From the NCBI GenBank assembly GCA_963978895.1, contig OZ022245.1, positions 7,089,042-7,153,041 of the forward strand: a DNA stretch of 64,000 nt. Direction: 5' to 3'. The notes under the pieces are model-generated. The model was not told the DNA's origin, made no database searches, and saw nothing but the letters and a program-made list of their open reading frames with translations. Position numbers and translations under genes: made by a program. Of the stretch, positions 24,367 through 36,875 are shown one piece after another. Source of the stretch: Erpobdella octoculata. Lineage: Eukaryota > Annelida > Clitellata > Hirudinida > Erpobdellidae. Within the stretch, counting starts at the first letter, position 1; the number at the start of each line of letters is the position of its first letter.

Positions 24367-27300
24367 CTAGGCTGTCAATGTATCCAGCTGCTTCTGAATT
24401 GTCTCAAGCTGTTGGGCATAGTAATAAAAAAAAAGAGATCAGGGTATACATCAATATGAAAATACTGAAATGGTATCTATATATCCAAACAGATCATCAT
24501 TTGAGAATAATAGCGGGTTTCATCCACAATTATGTTCGGTTCCACAGAAGAATTAAGATTAATTATTACAAATAAAATATTATTTATTAGTATTTTTAAT
24601 TCAAAACAAAAAAATAATATATTAAATTTAAAAAAATAAATAAAATTTATTAGATTTTTAGCATATTTGATACATATCAATTTATTTGTTTTTTAACAAA
24701 GCAGCGACCAAGACCTGATTATAGAAGTCATATAATTCTTCATGGGAGAACTCCAGCGATAAGATTTTCTCATTCTGAGAAATTTAAAATCAAAAATGAA
24801 TTAAACATCTGATTAAGCAGAAAGCTGAAAAAACGTGAGATTAAATAGAAAAAAACTATATTCTCAGATGGTAGTTGATTTTTTTATGATGTCAAAATAG
24901 CAGTTCTTTTTTTATAACAAAAGCAAAGCAGTCTTTAGTAGTTTTTCATTAGGACTAACTAATGAGCATTTCTACTTATTTGTGCTGATAATATAGCTGA
25001 GTGGGTAGGATGTCAGATTTGAATGCGAAAGGTTAACAGTTCAACCCCCCCATCTGCCTAGTAGCCCATGTTATCGGAGAACTTATTTGCATATTCCAGT
25101 ACATCACCATTATTATCGTATTCATTAAGAACCTCACTCTATTAAAACATCTAAAATAGATGCCATTCCATCGTCGCTTTCTAAATTTAATTTTCTGATA
25201 TGCCAAGAAATATCTATAACAATATTTGGATGAGAAATACTGGTAAGAACCAGTAGTATGTGAAAAATAAGTTCAATTTGAAGAGAAATGTTATCAAATA
25301 AAATATGACTACCCTTTTTCACCAAATTTGGAGGAAAATTTGACTAACATTTAGAGAAACTATAAAATGTATAGCTTCCGGCCCCCGGCTCCAGCCTGGC
25401 TTATGGGTTTAAGGTCAAATATTTGCTCCCCCAACTGTCTTTAGTCTTTATAAATACTTACATACTAAACATACAACCTTTTCACATTCATTTTTAGCAC
25501 AGTTGGATTCTAAACCGAGGTCCAATGTTGCAATAGGTTTGACTTGGGATGCAGTTGACTTGGCCATTACAAGTCCTAGACTCCAATTGACTGTGGACAA
25601 TCTTACAGGAGCTTGTGATCTTTCTCTGAGTCTGGAAATTACTTCTTTCCTGTCAGATGACCATGCTTCTAAAAATTTAAGGATCTACAATACAAAATAT
25701 ATAACAATAAAAATGTTTGAATTCAATCAGCCAATAAATAACAGAAAAAATGTTGTGGTTTAGCTCATATCTTTTGCCTGACAAAATGGAGAGATCTTTT
25801 GGGTATTGTGGTAATATACAAAGATACTAAATCATTTTTCTAATTTTTATATCCACTAAATAATACTTCTTTAGACATTTCTGAATTATGGTATATAAGT
25901 ATCTAAGCTTTGAAATTGTTCCTATATAAAAGCCATTAGAAATTACTAATCAAAAAAATTTAAATAAAACAGCTAAATATAAATCAATAAAAATAAAATA
26001 CAAAACACAAAGTTACTTTTTCCTCGCTAAATCCGAGAGCAGAGAGTTCACTTTTCAGAAGAGAATTGGAGGCCAGGTGATAGGCAGCCTGTTAACATTA
26101 GATAAGTTATATGATAATGGCCAATTGGCATAAATAAATACAATTTGACAGAGAGCATATTTATTTTATTTTATTTTTAATGGGAATGTTCGGCTATTTT
26201 TAATCTTCTATAAATTATATGTACTTATAAATGCAATATGATTTTAATTAAATTAACACATTGAGAATTCGTGGGGTTTTTAGATAGAATGAAATTTTTT
26301 CACACCACTTGACTTTACATTTAAATTCCAAAAAGCATCTGTTGTATGTAACCAGTAAGAAACATTTAAAAAAATCATCCACTTAAGAAAGATTGGTTAC
26401 ACATTAAAATGGAAAGTCCGAACCAGAAAAAGTATTTAAGGATGAATTGTCATAATAAACATATTTTTACATCACCAATATGAACAAAATAATTGAATAA
26501 GGATTTATTATCAGAAGTATATTTAGAAGGGTAGGAGAGAACGAACAAACTTTTATAAGAATAACCAATGTTCCAATTATACTTAGTTCATCTGGACAAA
26601 AATTTATTTATAAAGTGGTTAAATAATCATTGGCACATTAACATTATCTCATATTTAAAAATAGCAGTCAAATCATTTAAAAAATTATTATAGAATTTGA
26701 AAATAATAAAAATAAAAACAAATAAGATTATATAAACAAAGACATTAACAAAGCTCTCCCTATAAAACTTGGAAAAACTGATATTTTCAACAACACTATC
26801 AGAAAACAATTCTAATGGCTAAGTTTTGATGACATAAACTAACTGTTCTTCCTCATTAGTATTAAACAGCTCCAACTGCTTCACCATGGAGCTTATTAAT
26901 AAATTATTTATTCTTAATCAGCTAATTTTTTTTGGTATTACCTAGCATTGATCAACTTCACTGACTTTTAGAATAGTTTTTTAGAATCACGAAAGATTGG
27001 ACAAACTTTTGTTTATAAAAATACACTTAATTCATTAATCGAAACTTCAGAGCTTTAACAAAATTTCCAGTATTTTCACTATAAAAAAATAAATGTTACA
27101 TTTTATTATATATATATATATATATATATATCATTATTATTATTTATTATTATTATTATTATTAAAAAATCATTAATTTAATTTCTACAGCAAGAAAAAA
27201 ATATGACTGATAAATATAAACATAATCTTCCTAACATGACTATCTCTTCAACTTTCATACATCTGAGCTTACTTGTTGATAAATAACTTTGCAGAGTTTT

Positions 27301-27869
27301 ATGATAGATCTTAAATCTTCTCTGCTTTCCAATTGCAAACCAGTAACTAATTTCTCTTCTTCTTCTGATGTGAAGATCAACTTTTCCTAGACACGTGAAT
27401 TAATTAAAATTTCAATTATTAGATTTCCTCATGAAAACATAAAAGCTAGTGAACTTTTAGAAAATATTTAATTGAAAACTCGGTCTTGACTTATCTTTTA
27501 CATGTCTCACAAAAATTTAGTATTTATAATTTAAAATAATCATTACATAGACAATAAACAAGAAAATCTAATAATGACGCAAACATTTTTGTACACTTTT
27601 AATTGCAAAAAGATGTAAGAATGTATATAAACAATTTTATAGCCATGAGCCATGTCACTCTAATTGTCAAAGTCCAAATTTCATAATTTTTCAAAATAAA
27701 TGTTAAAAAAATTGAAACATAAATTTTCATTAGCCTCAAACACTATTTGGATTCTCTGAAAATGTTTTACACTACTACCTCAATATGTAATTTTCCAAGA
27801 ATTTTATGGAGCAGAACCAAAAACTTTTGTGAATCAATGATGTCAATGGCACCAACTGTCCTCTTTGTG
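24367..27869 (-). CDS. COMMD10: COMM domain-containing protein 10 (first exon unresolved)
   Basis: Subunit of the Commander (CCC) complex, which recycles membrane proteins from endosomes. Minus-strand exons in coding order: 27779-27869, 27273-27386, 26017-26088, 25478-25684, 24715-24774 and 24367-24408 (stop TAG). All are GT-AG. Phase is 0 at every junction except the incoming phase 2 of the first listed exon. The protein follows vertebrate COMMD10 almost segment by segment: TVGAIDIIDSQKF, TSEEEEKLV, AWSSDRKEV, and the COMM C-terminus LEFSHEELYDFYNQ/LETIQKQLDTLTA. About 14 N-terminal residues are missing. An ATG near 28413 on the minus strand with a weak donor TTC|GTCGGA would give the right phase but is not convincing. 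Confidence 0.93.
24985..25090 (+). mobile_element. tRNA-like SINE head
   Basis: ATAGCTGAGTGGGTAGGAT fits a pol III A box, and AACAGTTCAACCCC about 40 bp later resembles a B box. No closed cloverleaf is apparent. It lies inside COMMD10's penultimate intron. Confidence 0.4.
27106..27131. repeat. AT microsatellite in a COMMD10 intron
   Basis: A pure AT run followed by an ATT/TTA-rich segment to about 27165. Confidence 0.85.
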
Positions 27870-28444
27870 CTGTTATAGTAAATAAAAAATAAAATTATTA
27901 AAAATACAGATAAGTTCAGTTACTTCAGTTTAGTTCGAACAATTAGCTTTAACATTCATCAATTAAAAAAACAATTAAATTAACAAGTTAAGTCAAATAT
28001 TTAAAATTTAACAGTCATATTTTAATTTAGTTTAGTTATACTATACTATAATAACTATATTACTATACTATACACTACACTAACTATAGTCACTACAGTG
28101 ACTATACTATTACTAAACTACATATTTCTCCAAACCAAAATATTCATTTATTTGAATATAAAAAAGTGAGTCATTAATTTTAATGTCAACTCTATAACTA
28201 TTACTTACTATACTATTTATAGAATTTATACTATTACTAAACTCTAAACTACACATTTTCTAAACCAAAGTATGTATTTGAATTAAAAAAAATTGAGCCA
28301 TTAGTTTCTAAATAACAAATCAGTGTAAATAAAATAAATAATAACTCCGAGATCTGCTCGTATGTAAATTTCATGTTTTCACAGAATCCGACGAAGTCTG
28401 CGAAGTAGTCTGCATAACAATCATAACATGTGACATGTGACAAG

Positions 28445-28806
28445 TGTTTACTGTTTACTATTGAAACTGAATGACCGTATAATGTTTTAGTGTAATAAAA
28501 ACCAAAAAAATGTGTTTAAAAAATTATGAGTTTGTTTGAAGATATGTCTATAATTTTGGTTAAACTTTTATATGCGTACATGTGCATGTTTTTGTTTCTA
28601 AATAATAATACTTATATAAATGTAATAATTTAAACTAATTAAAAAATTTTCTATATCAATTTTTTGAATCGTGAACTTGTTCACGTTAGAGCCAGAGCCA
28701 GCGGTCACCTCTTTCACGGGCGCGATTTCTTCTCGTACCGCTTGGTTTAGGTTACTAGGTTAGAGCTTGGAATTTATTTGAGGAGTTTTCGTTAGACGAT
28801 TTGGAA
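28445..28806. promoter_or_regulatory. Putative shared promoter between COMMD10 and GLUT
   Basis: The two genes diverge here. The interval includes a less AT-rich stretch (28670-28760) with several CpGs and a 16-bp inverted repeat CGTGAAC-TT-GTTCACG at 28670-28685, about 120 bp before the GLUT start codon. Assignment as a promoter rests on position only. Confidence 0.35.
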
Positions 28807-31800
28807 ATGGTCGAGTCTTCTGGTAATTTAATAGAGGTAATGTTTACTTTACTATAAATATAAAACAAGTTATGAGACGTGATGGACGATGCGTGACACG
28901 TGCTTAATTCAGACTTCATTCGGTTACGTGCCGTGAGCGTCCTTTTCCGTGACATTTCAAATCAGAAATACGACCCAAGCATCTCAACCAACAAAGTCAA
29001 GGAAAATGCGTTTTAGATCTTATATAAAGCTGATCAGAACCTATCTTTTCGGATCGACGTAGTTGCTTATATAATTATTTAAAATTATTGCCCTCGCCAG
29101 TCTACGTGCAGTCTGAACTAATAAATTGTACTTGAACCTAATTTACGAATGGGAGGGAAAATGGAACCGACCAGAGCTTGTTTGTAGTATCGCTAATTAA
29201 TTGGGTCAAGGCGGTCTGAACTAACCTACATCTTTTAAAGTCATTTGAGTATCCTTAATAAGGGCTTCTTGTATCGCACTCCACTCATATCTTTGCGACG
29301 TCTCACCAAGGCGCTTTGTAAAAAAAAAACTTATAACTGCGTATCTGGTTTCGACCTTCAGACTTTACTTTTCATTATTATATCTATTAAATTACTAGCG
29401 GACCTCAGTTATTTTGCAGGAGCTTCAGAAAAATCCTTATAGGAATATGGTAACGTTTTGATATATAGAAATATAATAGACTCATAGAGACAGACTGTTG
29501 ACATAACAACATAGAATAGACTTCAATAGACAGAATAGAATAGAGTATTAAAGTCATAGACTATATTTATATATAGAGATTCTTAATCTTATCTGATGTT
29601 TCATGATTGTTTGAGTAAGAAATATTTGAATAAAAAATATTGTGAAGTAGTTATTTTATTTGTCTACCTCATCTAAATTATATCTAAGTTATTTATCTTT
29701 TTTTTATAAATGTGATTTATATTGATAGCTATTGTAATTGAAATTACTGTTAGTGTCTTCGTGAATTACTTGCATAATAAAAACTGTCTCAAGTACCTAT
29801 TTGTTTATCAGGGGTCATTTTTCTTTCTTGTTTATAAACCAAAATAAAAAAGATTCTTTAATTTTGCTTCAGCAAGAGGAGGTGAAAGATGCTGCACTTG
29901 CTGCAGGTGATGTGAAAATATTAGATTTGGATCATGAAAATCATCAGCACGAAGATAAAGATGTTGGTTTGGTTCACGATCATGATGTCGAAGATTCAAA
30001 AAAAGAGGAAGAAGAGAGAAATTTTAAAGATGAACTGAAGCAGGTCAGTTTTGTTTTTGTGAATCAAAAAAATTATTTCTTGTTTTTTATTGCTTAATTG
30101 AAGGTTGAAAGTGTTTTTTTGCTTCAATTTTGTTTTGTATTTTTCAATATAATTTATTATGCATATCTCATTATATGAACTGTGTTTTAATTTTGAATTT
30201 CTGGGAGTCTACAGCACAGAAAAAAACAAATGCTATAATTATTTAATTTTATTTACCCTTAAAAATCAGCTTTAAAGGTTTTTCATATATGATCTTCAAT
30301 TATAATTTTTTTCATTTAATTAGCTTTCTAATTAACATAACTTTCTAATTAACATAACTTACCTATTATGATAAGATGGGCTTCTTATGGTAATGTTGTT
30401 TGATAAGTGTGCTTGGTAAACAGTACATCTATGCCTTGGGCATTTGGCTGTTAAGCCACTTCATCTGAAAGAATGTACATTATTTGCATAACTTAAGGCT
30501 TAGTAACTCTATAGTTACTTGAAATGCATTTTAATGTGCAGTTTACTTTTATTAGTTTCACCCTGGAAAATGTCACTCCAAAGTTTTTTTCCTGAAAAAA
30601 TTTGCTTTCCAATTTTTGCTTTAATGGGGGGGGGGTGGAATTTTTTGGGAGTTGTAAAGCAGGAAGCAACTTTTTCCAGGTGAATGAATGTTGGATGATC
30701 TTTTTAGGGGTGGCGTAAATCCATCAATAGACTTCAAGGCCACCGAACAAGTGCGTTTTTAGATTCTTTCTGAAGCCATCGACTGTGACTGCGGAGGTGA
30801 CCTATGGTGGGAGTCGGTTCCAGATTCTATCTCCGACACCTTTAAGTCGCCTGACAATAGATTAAGGCTAGACTGCATTTAAAAAAACTGGAAAAGTAAT
30901 TTTTAAGCAATTGAGACCTTTAAGGTCAGTTCCAGGGCCATGGTAGGGATGCACTATATATATATGGCGTGGATGTACTATATATATGGTATGGATGTAC
31001 TATATATGGTGTGGATGGCCCCCAATACACTAATGGGGCCCTTTACTGATATAAAATATAAAAGTCATTTTTTTTAAGAATAATTATACTGATAATCGTG
31101 AAAATTATCTTTCATCCACAATATCTGCTCAAAACGTTTTTATGAGCTTATTAAACTCACAAATTTCTCTATTTTAGGGTCAGCTTATATAATGGTCATT
31201 TAGGTTGTGGTAACCACAGCACACTGTTTAAGGTTTTTCATAAGGAGGGATGACATGGCCATAATGTTTGGGTATGATAACAGTCATAGGAAGGAAATTA
31301 TTGGCAAGAAACTGTGAGTTAATTGATTAAGTTACTTCACCAGGGTTGGACATGTACAGTGGTGTTTCTTGGATTCATGATTGCATTCAGCACATCTTAT
31401 CAGTTTGGCTACAACATCGGTGTACTCAACCAGCCTGTTGCGGTAAATTTTGTAAAATATTTTATACTGACTTTTGTGATATTAATATACACAAGCTAAT
31501 TTATTGAGTTTTTCATGTGATTTTCAATCTTTAAATGTTCCATTATCACAGTTGGTCAAGGAGTTCTTCAATAGTTCGTATTCGGGGTTGGTAGGAGGTA
31601 ATCATACGGGGGAAGTTCCAGCTGAGCCGATGAGTGAGTACATGCTCACGTTTGTCTGGTCACTCTCGACAACTCTCTATGTTGTTGGTGGAATGATCGG
31701 AGCCTTCTTCATTGGATTTCTTGCCGACAAGTTTGGACGGTGAGTGAAATTAATTCTTCTCACTTAACTATTTTGACGATTCAATCTGATGCCAATTATT

Positions 31801-34800
31801 TTTAAATATTTTATGTTAACCTGACCCTGTTTGCTTGCTTGCGTGCTTGCTTGCTTGAGCCATACGTTGGCACCCTATATTACTCAAAAAAACCAACTTC
31901 CTGTTATCCAATCGAGCTGAAATTTAGTGAGTTTATTTGTCGCTGCGCACTTTACATTCTGTAAAATATTCAAATGGATTTAACAAAATATAAGTGAATT
32001 ATAGAAGAAAATCAATAAAACCTTTAAAAAATTAACAAAAAATTAAACATTCTATGTAAAAAACAAAAAACTAACAACTTTTGGTTTCTTCAAAGAAAGC
32101 GATATTTAATTTTTAATTTAAAACTTTTTAGTAAAATATTTGTTTTGCATTTGGGTTTTTTGTTATCTTGTTTGATGAGTTTTCCCTTCTTTCTGATGCA
32201 AACTAATTGTTTATACAAAGTTACACAAAATATTTTTCAAGTTAAGTGATGTTGCTTTTTAATTATTTTACGATTTACTTTTGAGGTTTCATTAGTTGTA
32301 GATGAAATTCATGATTAATTAATTAATGCAGAACAAAATCAAAACAAAGATTTTTTTGTTAATTCCTACAGCAAGACGTCTGTAATGCTGATGGCAGCTC
32401 CAGCATGTTTGGGTGCCCTACTGAGTTACATCTGTGTTATGACTGGCTCTCCAACTCTTCTCCTACTTGGTCGATTTGTCACAGGAATCAACTGTGGTAC
32501 GTTGTTGCTATTTTAGCAACGTACTAGTTTTCGAAAATCTTTTTTAGTTTTATAAATTTGATTGAGCTTTGTAATTGTATTTCAATTTGTAGGAGCTGCT
32601 ACACAACTAGGACCTATGTACCTCTTAGAAATTGTCCCGTATAACCTTAAGGGAGCCATAGGAACCTGTCACCAGCTCTTCATAACCATCGGAATCTTTG
32701 TCGGCAGCGTCCTCGGCCTCAAGGGACTCTTGGGCACTGAAACTCTCTGGCCCATTCTGCTTCTTCTTAATGCAGTTCCTGGTGTTCTAAGTCTCATTAT
32801 TTTCCCATTCCTGCCTGACAGTCCAAGATATCTCATGCTTGTGAAAAAGGATAGAAAGGCTGCTGAATCAGGTGGGATTTTGTTGTTTTGGTTATAAAAG
32901 CAGAGGTGGATTTGAATTGACAAGAGTTAATTTTTTGATTCATTTTGCACTGTTGTAACACTTTAATATTTTTGGAGTTCCAAAATTGAAAGTTAATAAT
33001 TAGTTTGTTATTGTAATTGTTGCATCAGAATAAAGTAGACAATAGGGATGTAGATTCTCGTTACTTTCGTGTATTCGTTACTTTCGAGTACTCGGGGGCT
33101 AGGTATTCGTTACTCGGTATTCGTTACACATGTCGTTACTTGCTTTGAGGCTGGTGGACTCGTTGCGCGCCGCGACTCGGTAGATTTGAGTACTCGTGTT
33201 GCTAGTGCATCATATGATTCATATGAATAATGTAGTCAATTTCACGTGATCTGCATTCTATTTCTATCTCCATTGGTTTTTCCACTTTCACTATTGAATT
33301 GCCTAAAAATGTCGTTTTATTGGTGCGCTAGAAGGTTTCAATTACTTGGAAAAATAATTTTAATTTTTCTTTTCATCGGCAAGTAAATTCATTTAAGTAA
33401 TTCAATAAACTACCGCATAATGCGAACTAAATACTATCGGTAGCGCTTTATTTAGAGTCTAAATTTAGACAAATAGATGTACCGAAACTAAAGAAATGAA
33501 ACTTATTTCAAGTTTAAAAAAAAATTAAATTTTGAAATTGTTAACTCTTTAAATAATTTTTTTTTTGGTTCAATTCTTTTAATGTAGTTAATAATAATGT
33601 CTTTCGCGTATATAGTTCATCATTCTATGTTTCTAGGTGTACGTGCCTTAAACTGCCTTACGGAAGACGGAAATGCGAAAACAGAGTACAGTTACAGAGC
33701 CATCTTAAAAGATAGGCTGTAGGCTCATCCTATATATATACCTATTCTATATATATATGACTGTACGTATAGGCAATATAACGACCAACTGCAAGGGATC
33801 TAGATTCTCGTTACTTTCGTGTATTCGAAACGCATACAGCGTGATATTGCCGAGTAAGAGTACGAGTAGTCGACTGCTACGACTGTGAATGTGTGAATGA
33901 GTACGTCAGTAACGAAGTAACGAGAGTAACGACATTGTTCGCGGCCGAGTATTCGTTACTACTCGTTACAGCCTGGTATTCGTTACTTACTCATTCGTTA
34001 CTACTCGAATCAACAACCCTAGTAGACAAACTTTTTTCTCGTGATATGGTCAAGACTTGTTTTCATTTTTTTCTATAAACTTTCCATCTAGCTTTGAGGT
34101 GGCTGAGACGAAGGACAGACGTTTCTGCAGACATGAAAGAAATGGAGGATGAATCGGGATCAGAAGAAGGAGAAGAAACTGAGAGTTATACCATCATGAA
34201 ATTGTTGAGATCAAAGGATCTTATTCCACCTCTTATTGTTGCTATTGCTCTCCAGCTCATGCAACAACTATCTGGAATCAATGCGGTATGACATTAAATG
34301 TATACATGATAATCTTTCATAGTGAACAACTCCTTATTTAAGCATTTCATCTCGAGTTAAGTTTCGAGGTTGTGATTCTCTTGAAATAACAAATTAAAGT
34401 GTTTCTTTTTTCTCAACAGGTTTTCTTCTATTCTACTGGCATCTATCTCAATGCCGGTGTCCGACCGGATCTGGTCCAGTATGCCAACGTTGGAACATGT
34501 GCAGTGAATGTCCTCATGACGATCATTGTTGTAAGTATTAACAAACTGTGATTGACCACGATTTTGGTCCAAGGTGCTTAAAAATTAATCTCAGTGCAGA
34601 ATGTCAGATGACCTTGTGACATGATCTTTCTGATTTAAGGTTCCGATCATGGATCGTGCTGGCAGAAGAAGTCTGTTACTCTATCCCATGGCTGGTATGA
34701 TTGTTGTCCTTGCAATTATTACGGCAGCTCTGAACTTACAAGTGAGGTTTTATTTAGAAATTAAAAAGTTGTTAGTTTTTGGTTGACATGAAGTGATACT

Positions 34801-36875
34801 TATTGACTCTTTGTTTACTGTTTTACAGTCGACTTATTTGTGGATGAATTACATTAGCATATCCTGCGTCATCGGCTATGTCGTCTGCTTTGCTCTTGGA
34901 TTGGGTAAGGGTTTAGAAATTAGATGTTGTATGTTGTATATATGATTTGTAATTTATTATTCATGCCATGGTTTAGGAATTAGATGTGTCATTTATTATT
35001 ATTGTCATCACCATTGTTGATCTTTAAGGTCATGAGTACTGAAATGAATGTTTTGTCATATAATCGAGTCATGTTTATGTGACATGTGATGGTAGTTATT
35101 GAATTCTAATTGACTTCCTAATAGTTCTTTAATTGTAGCAATTAAATAAGTCACTTGCATTGGTATTTATTTGTTCACAATAAGTGTCAAAAGTTAACGA
35201 GGTATTAAGAGACCACGACGTATTTAGAGACCATGTGTTTCTCATCTTGTGACAAATGTCTTGTCACGTTTATGAATGTAGTGCTGGATGATTTTTATGA
35301 CATTTTCATTTGTGAAAGTGCTTTTGTTAACAAATAAGGAGAAATTGAAATACTTGATGAATGGAATGAATTATTGATACAAACATTTTTTATTAATATT
35401 TTCATACCTCTGATCTGAGACAATTTTAAGACGGTTTTTAAAATAGTTTATTAGTATTATTTAAAACTATTAGACTAGTGGCATTTCTACTTTTTATAAG
35501 CTCTTAATAACTTTCACTTGTCTGGATGTCCATGGGATGTCCGCTCGGAAGATCATTATAAAATTAAGCCACTTCAACAAATTTATAGTTTATTTAAATA
35601 AAAATAAAATTTAAGAAACACAAATTATTAAAAATAAGTTAATGAAGCATGTTAATAATAACAACAAAAACTTTCATCATAGTAACTATAAACATCTTTT
35701 GTTTACTATTCCACAGGGTAATTAATATTTCTATAATGCGATGTTGCTCTGAAATTTTTTAACTGTTTTAAAAGCATATTTTAAAAATTAACTTTCACTT
35801 GTTATCATAAATTGTAAATTGTTAGTTTTATGTTGTTGTATTTTTATGTTTTTTCGGTGAGGCGATGTATGGTGAGAAGGAATGGTGTTGTTATTTCATG
35901 CTTTTTTCCGATAAAATCGAGCCTTTTCACATCTCTTGGTACATGTGTTATAAAAAGCTTAAGAGAAATGGAGACTTTCTTTCACAACCTTTCTTTCTTT
36001 ATACTGATGAGTTTAAATATTGTGAAATTGCTCAGTAGTATATAATAAAATAAATTGGAATGCAATTCAAACGAATAATTTTTTCTCTTCGTACAGGTCC
36101 AATTCCTTGCATGATAACCGCAGAGTTGTTCCGTCAGGGGCCTCGTGCCAGGGCCATGAGTCTGGCCGGACTTGTCAACTGGTTCGCAAATGCTCTTGTT
36201 GCACTAGGATTTGAACTCGTACAGGTTTGTTTCGTGTTTTCTAATTGCATTCGTTTTATATTTTTGAAAAATAATTTGTGCAGTTGTATGATTAGTCTCC
36301 ATTGAATCGATTGTATGTTTGTATGATGCTAGTTTGATTAGTTTCCATTGAATCGATTGTATGTTTGTATGATGCTAGTTTGATTAGTTTCCATTGAATC
36401 GATTGTATGTTTGTATGATGCTAGTTTGATTAATTTCCATTGAATCGATTGCGTGGTTGTATGATACTGGTTTGATTAGTTTCCATTGATTCAATTGTGT
36501 TGTTGTATGACACTAATTGGATTATTAAATCCATTGAATGGATTGTTGATTATTATTTGGTTTGTTTATTTTCATGAAGTTTTTTGTATTTATATTTTTC
36601 AAATTTCACTTAATGATTTTTTTTATTTCCCCCTACATCTACAGACAGTCACCAAGGAGTTTGTGTTTCTCATCTTTCTGGTAATCATGGTGTTCTCCAT
36701 CGTATTCGTCTACTTGACCGTTCCCGAGACGAAGAACAGAACGTTCGACGAAATTGCAAACCAGTTTAAGTCGGGCATCATCCGCAAGCGATCGAACAAC
36801 AAGGACCAGATTAGTCCCGAAGAGGGCAAGTCGAAGCCGCTGCTCGATAAAAAACCCGACGTTGAAAGGGTGTAA
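28807..36875 (+). CDS. SLC2A: Class I facilitative glucose transporter (SLC2A/GLUT1-4 type)
   Basis: Twelve-helix plasma-membrane sugar uniporter. Exons: 28807-28836 (ATG), 29873-30043, 31344-31442, 31552-31739, 32372-32496, 32593-32871, 34092-34285, 34420-34530, 34640-34741, 34829-34904, 36097-36224 and 36645-36875 (TAA). All are GT-AG, phases agree, total 577 aa. Family marks: QFGYN in helix 1, GGMIGAFFIG, DKFGRK after helix 2, LPDSPRYL before the central loop, QQLSGIN (355-361) with the QLS motif of class I glucose carriers, DRAGRR, GPIP..AELF, and PETKNRTFDEI (528-538). The residue equal to GLUT1 W388 is Cys463, while the W412 equivalent is kept. Exons 1-2 encode an unusually long acidic, His-rich cytoplasmic N-terminus of about 67 residues. 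An NSS sequon lies in the first outer loop. Introns carry LINE, hAT and other repeats. Confidence 0.95.
30724..30840 (-). mobile_element. LINE reverse transcriptase C-terminal fragment in GLUT intron 2
   Basis: The minus strand reads VGDRIWNRLPP, a stop, then VTVDGFRKNLKTHLFGGL. This is the same C-terminal signature as the fragment at 22597. The internal stop shows it is dead. Confidence 0.7.
31813..32110 (+). repeat. Dispersed non-coding repeat family, copy in GLUT intron 4
   Basis: Starts with GCTTGCTTGAGCCATACGTTG and contains CTTGTTATCCAATC-like and AAAGAAAGCGATATTTAA segments. The same segments occur in the same order at 46665-47280. Confidence 0.7.
33043..34021. mobile_element. hAT-type non-autonomous element in GLUT intron 6
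   Basis: The 979-bp element has ends TAGGGATGTAGATTC and GAATCAACAACCCTA, which are imperfect inverted repeats. It is flanked on both sides by the identical octamer GTAGACAA (33035-33042 and 34022-34029). Both subterminal regions repeat CGTTACT/AGTAACG motifs many times, as expected of transposase-binding arrays. There is no transposase frame. Confidence 0.9.
36293..36530. repeat. About 54-bp tandem repeat in GLUT intron 11
   Basis: Four to five copies of a unit with TTTCCATTGAATCGATTGT and ATGATGCTAGTTTGATTAG, with increasing divergence at the right end. Confidence 0.85.

Noticed and set aside
28755..28955. COMMD10 first exon (MSRKRTLTAR...)
   Set aside because: No donor in the required phase 2, it overlaps the GLUT first exon on the other strand, and there is no resemblance to the COMMD10 N-terminus.
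35990..36030. Second hammerhead core (CTGATGAG...GAAA)
   Set aside because: The cores are present by chance: no stem II pairing and no complementary stem I arms.
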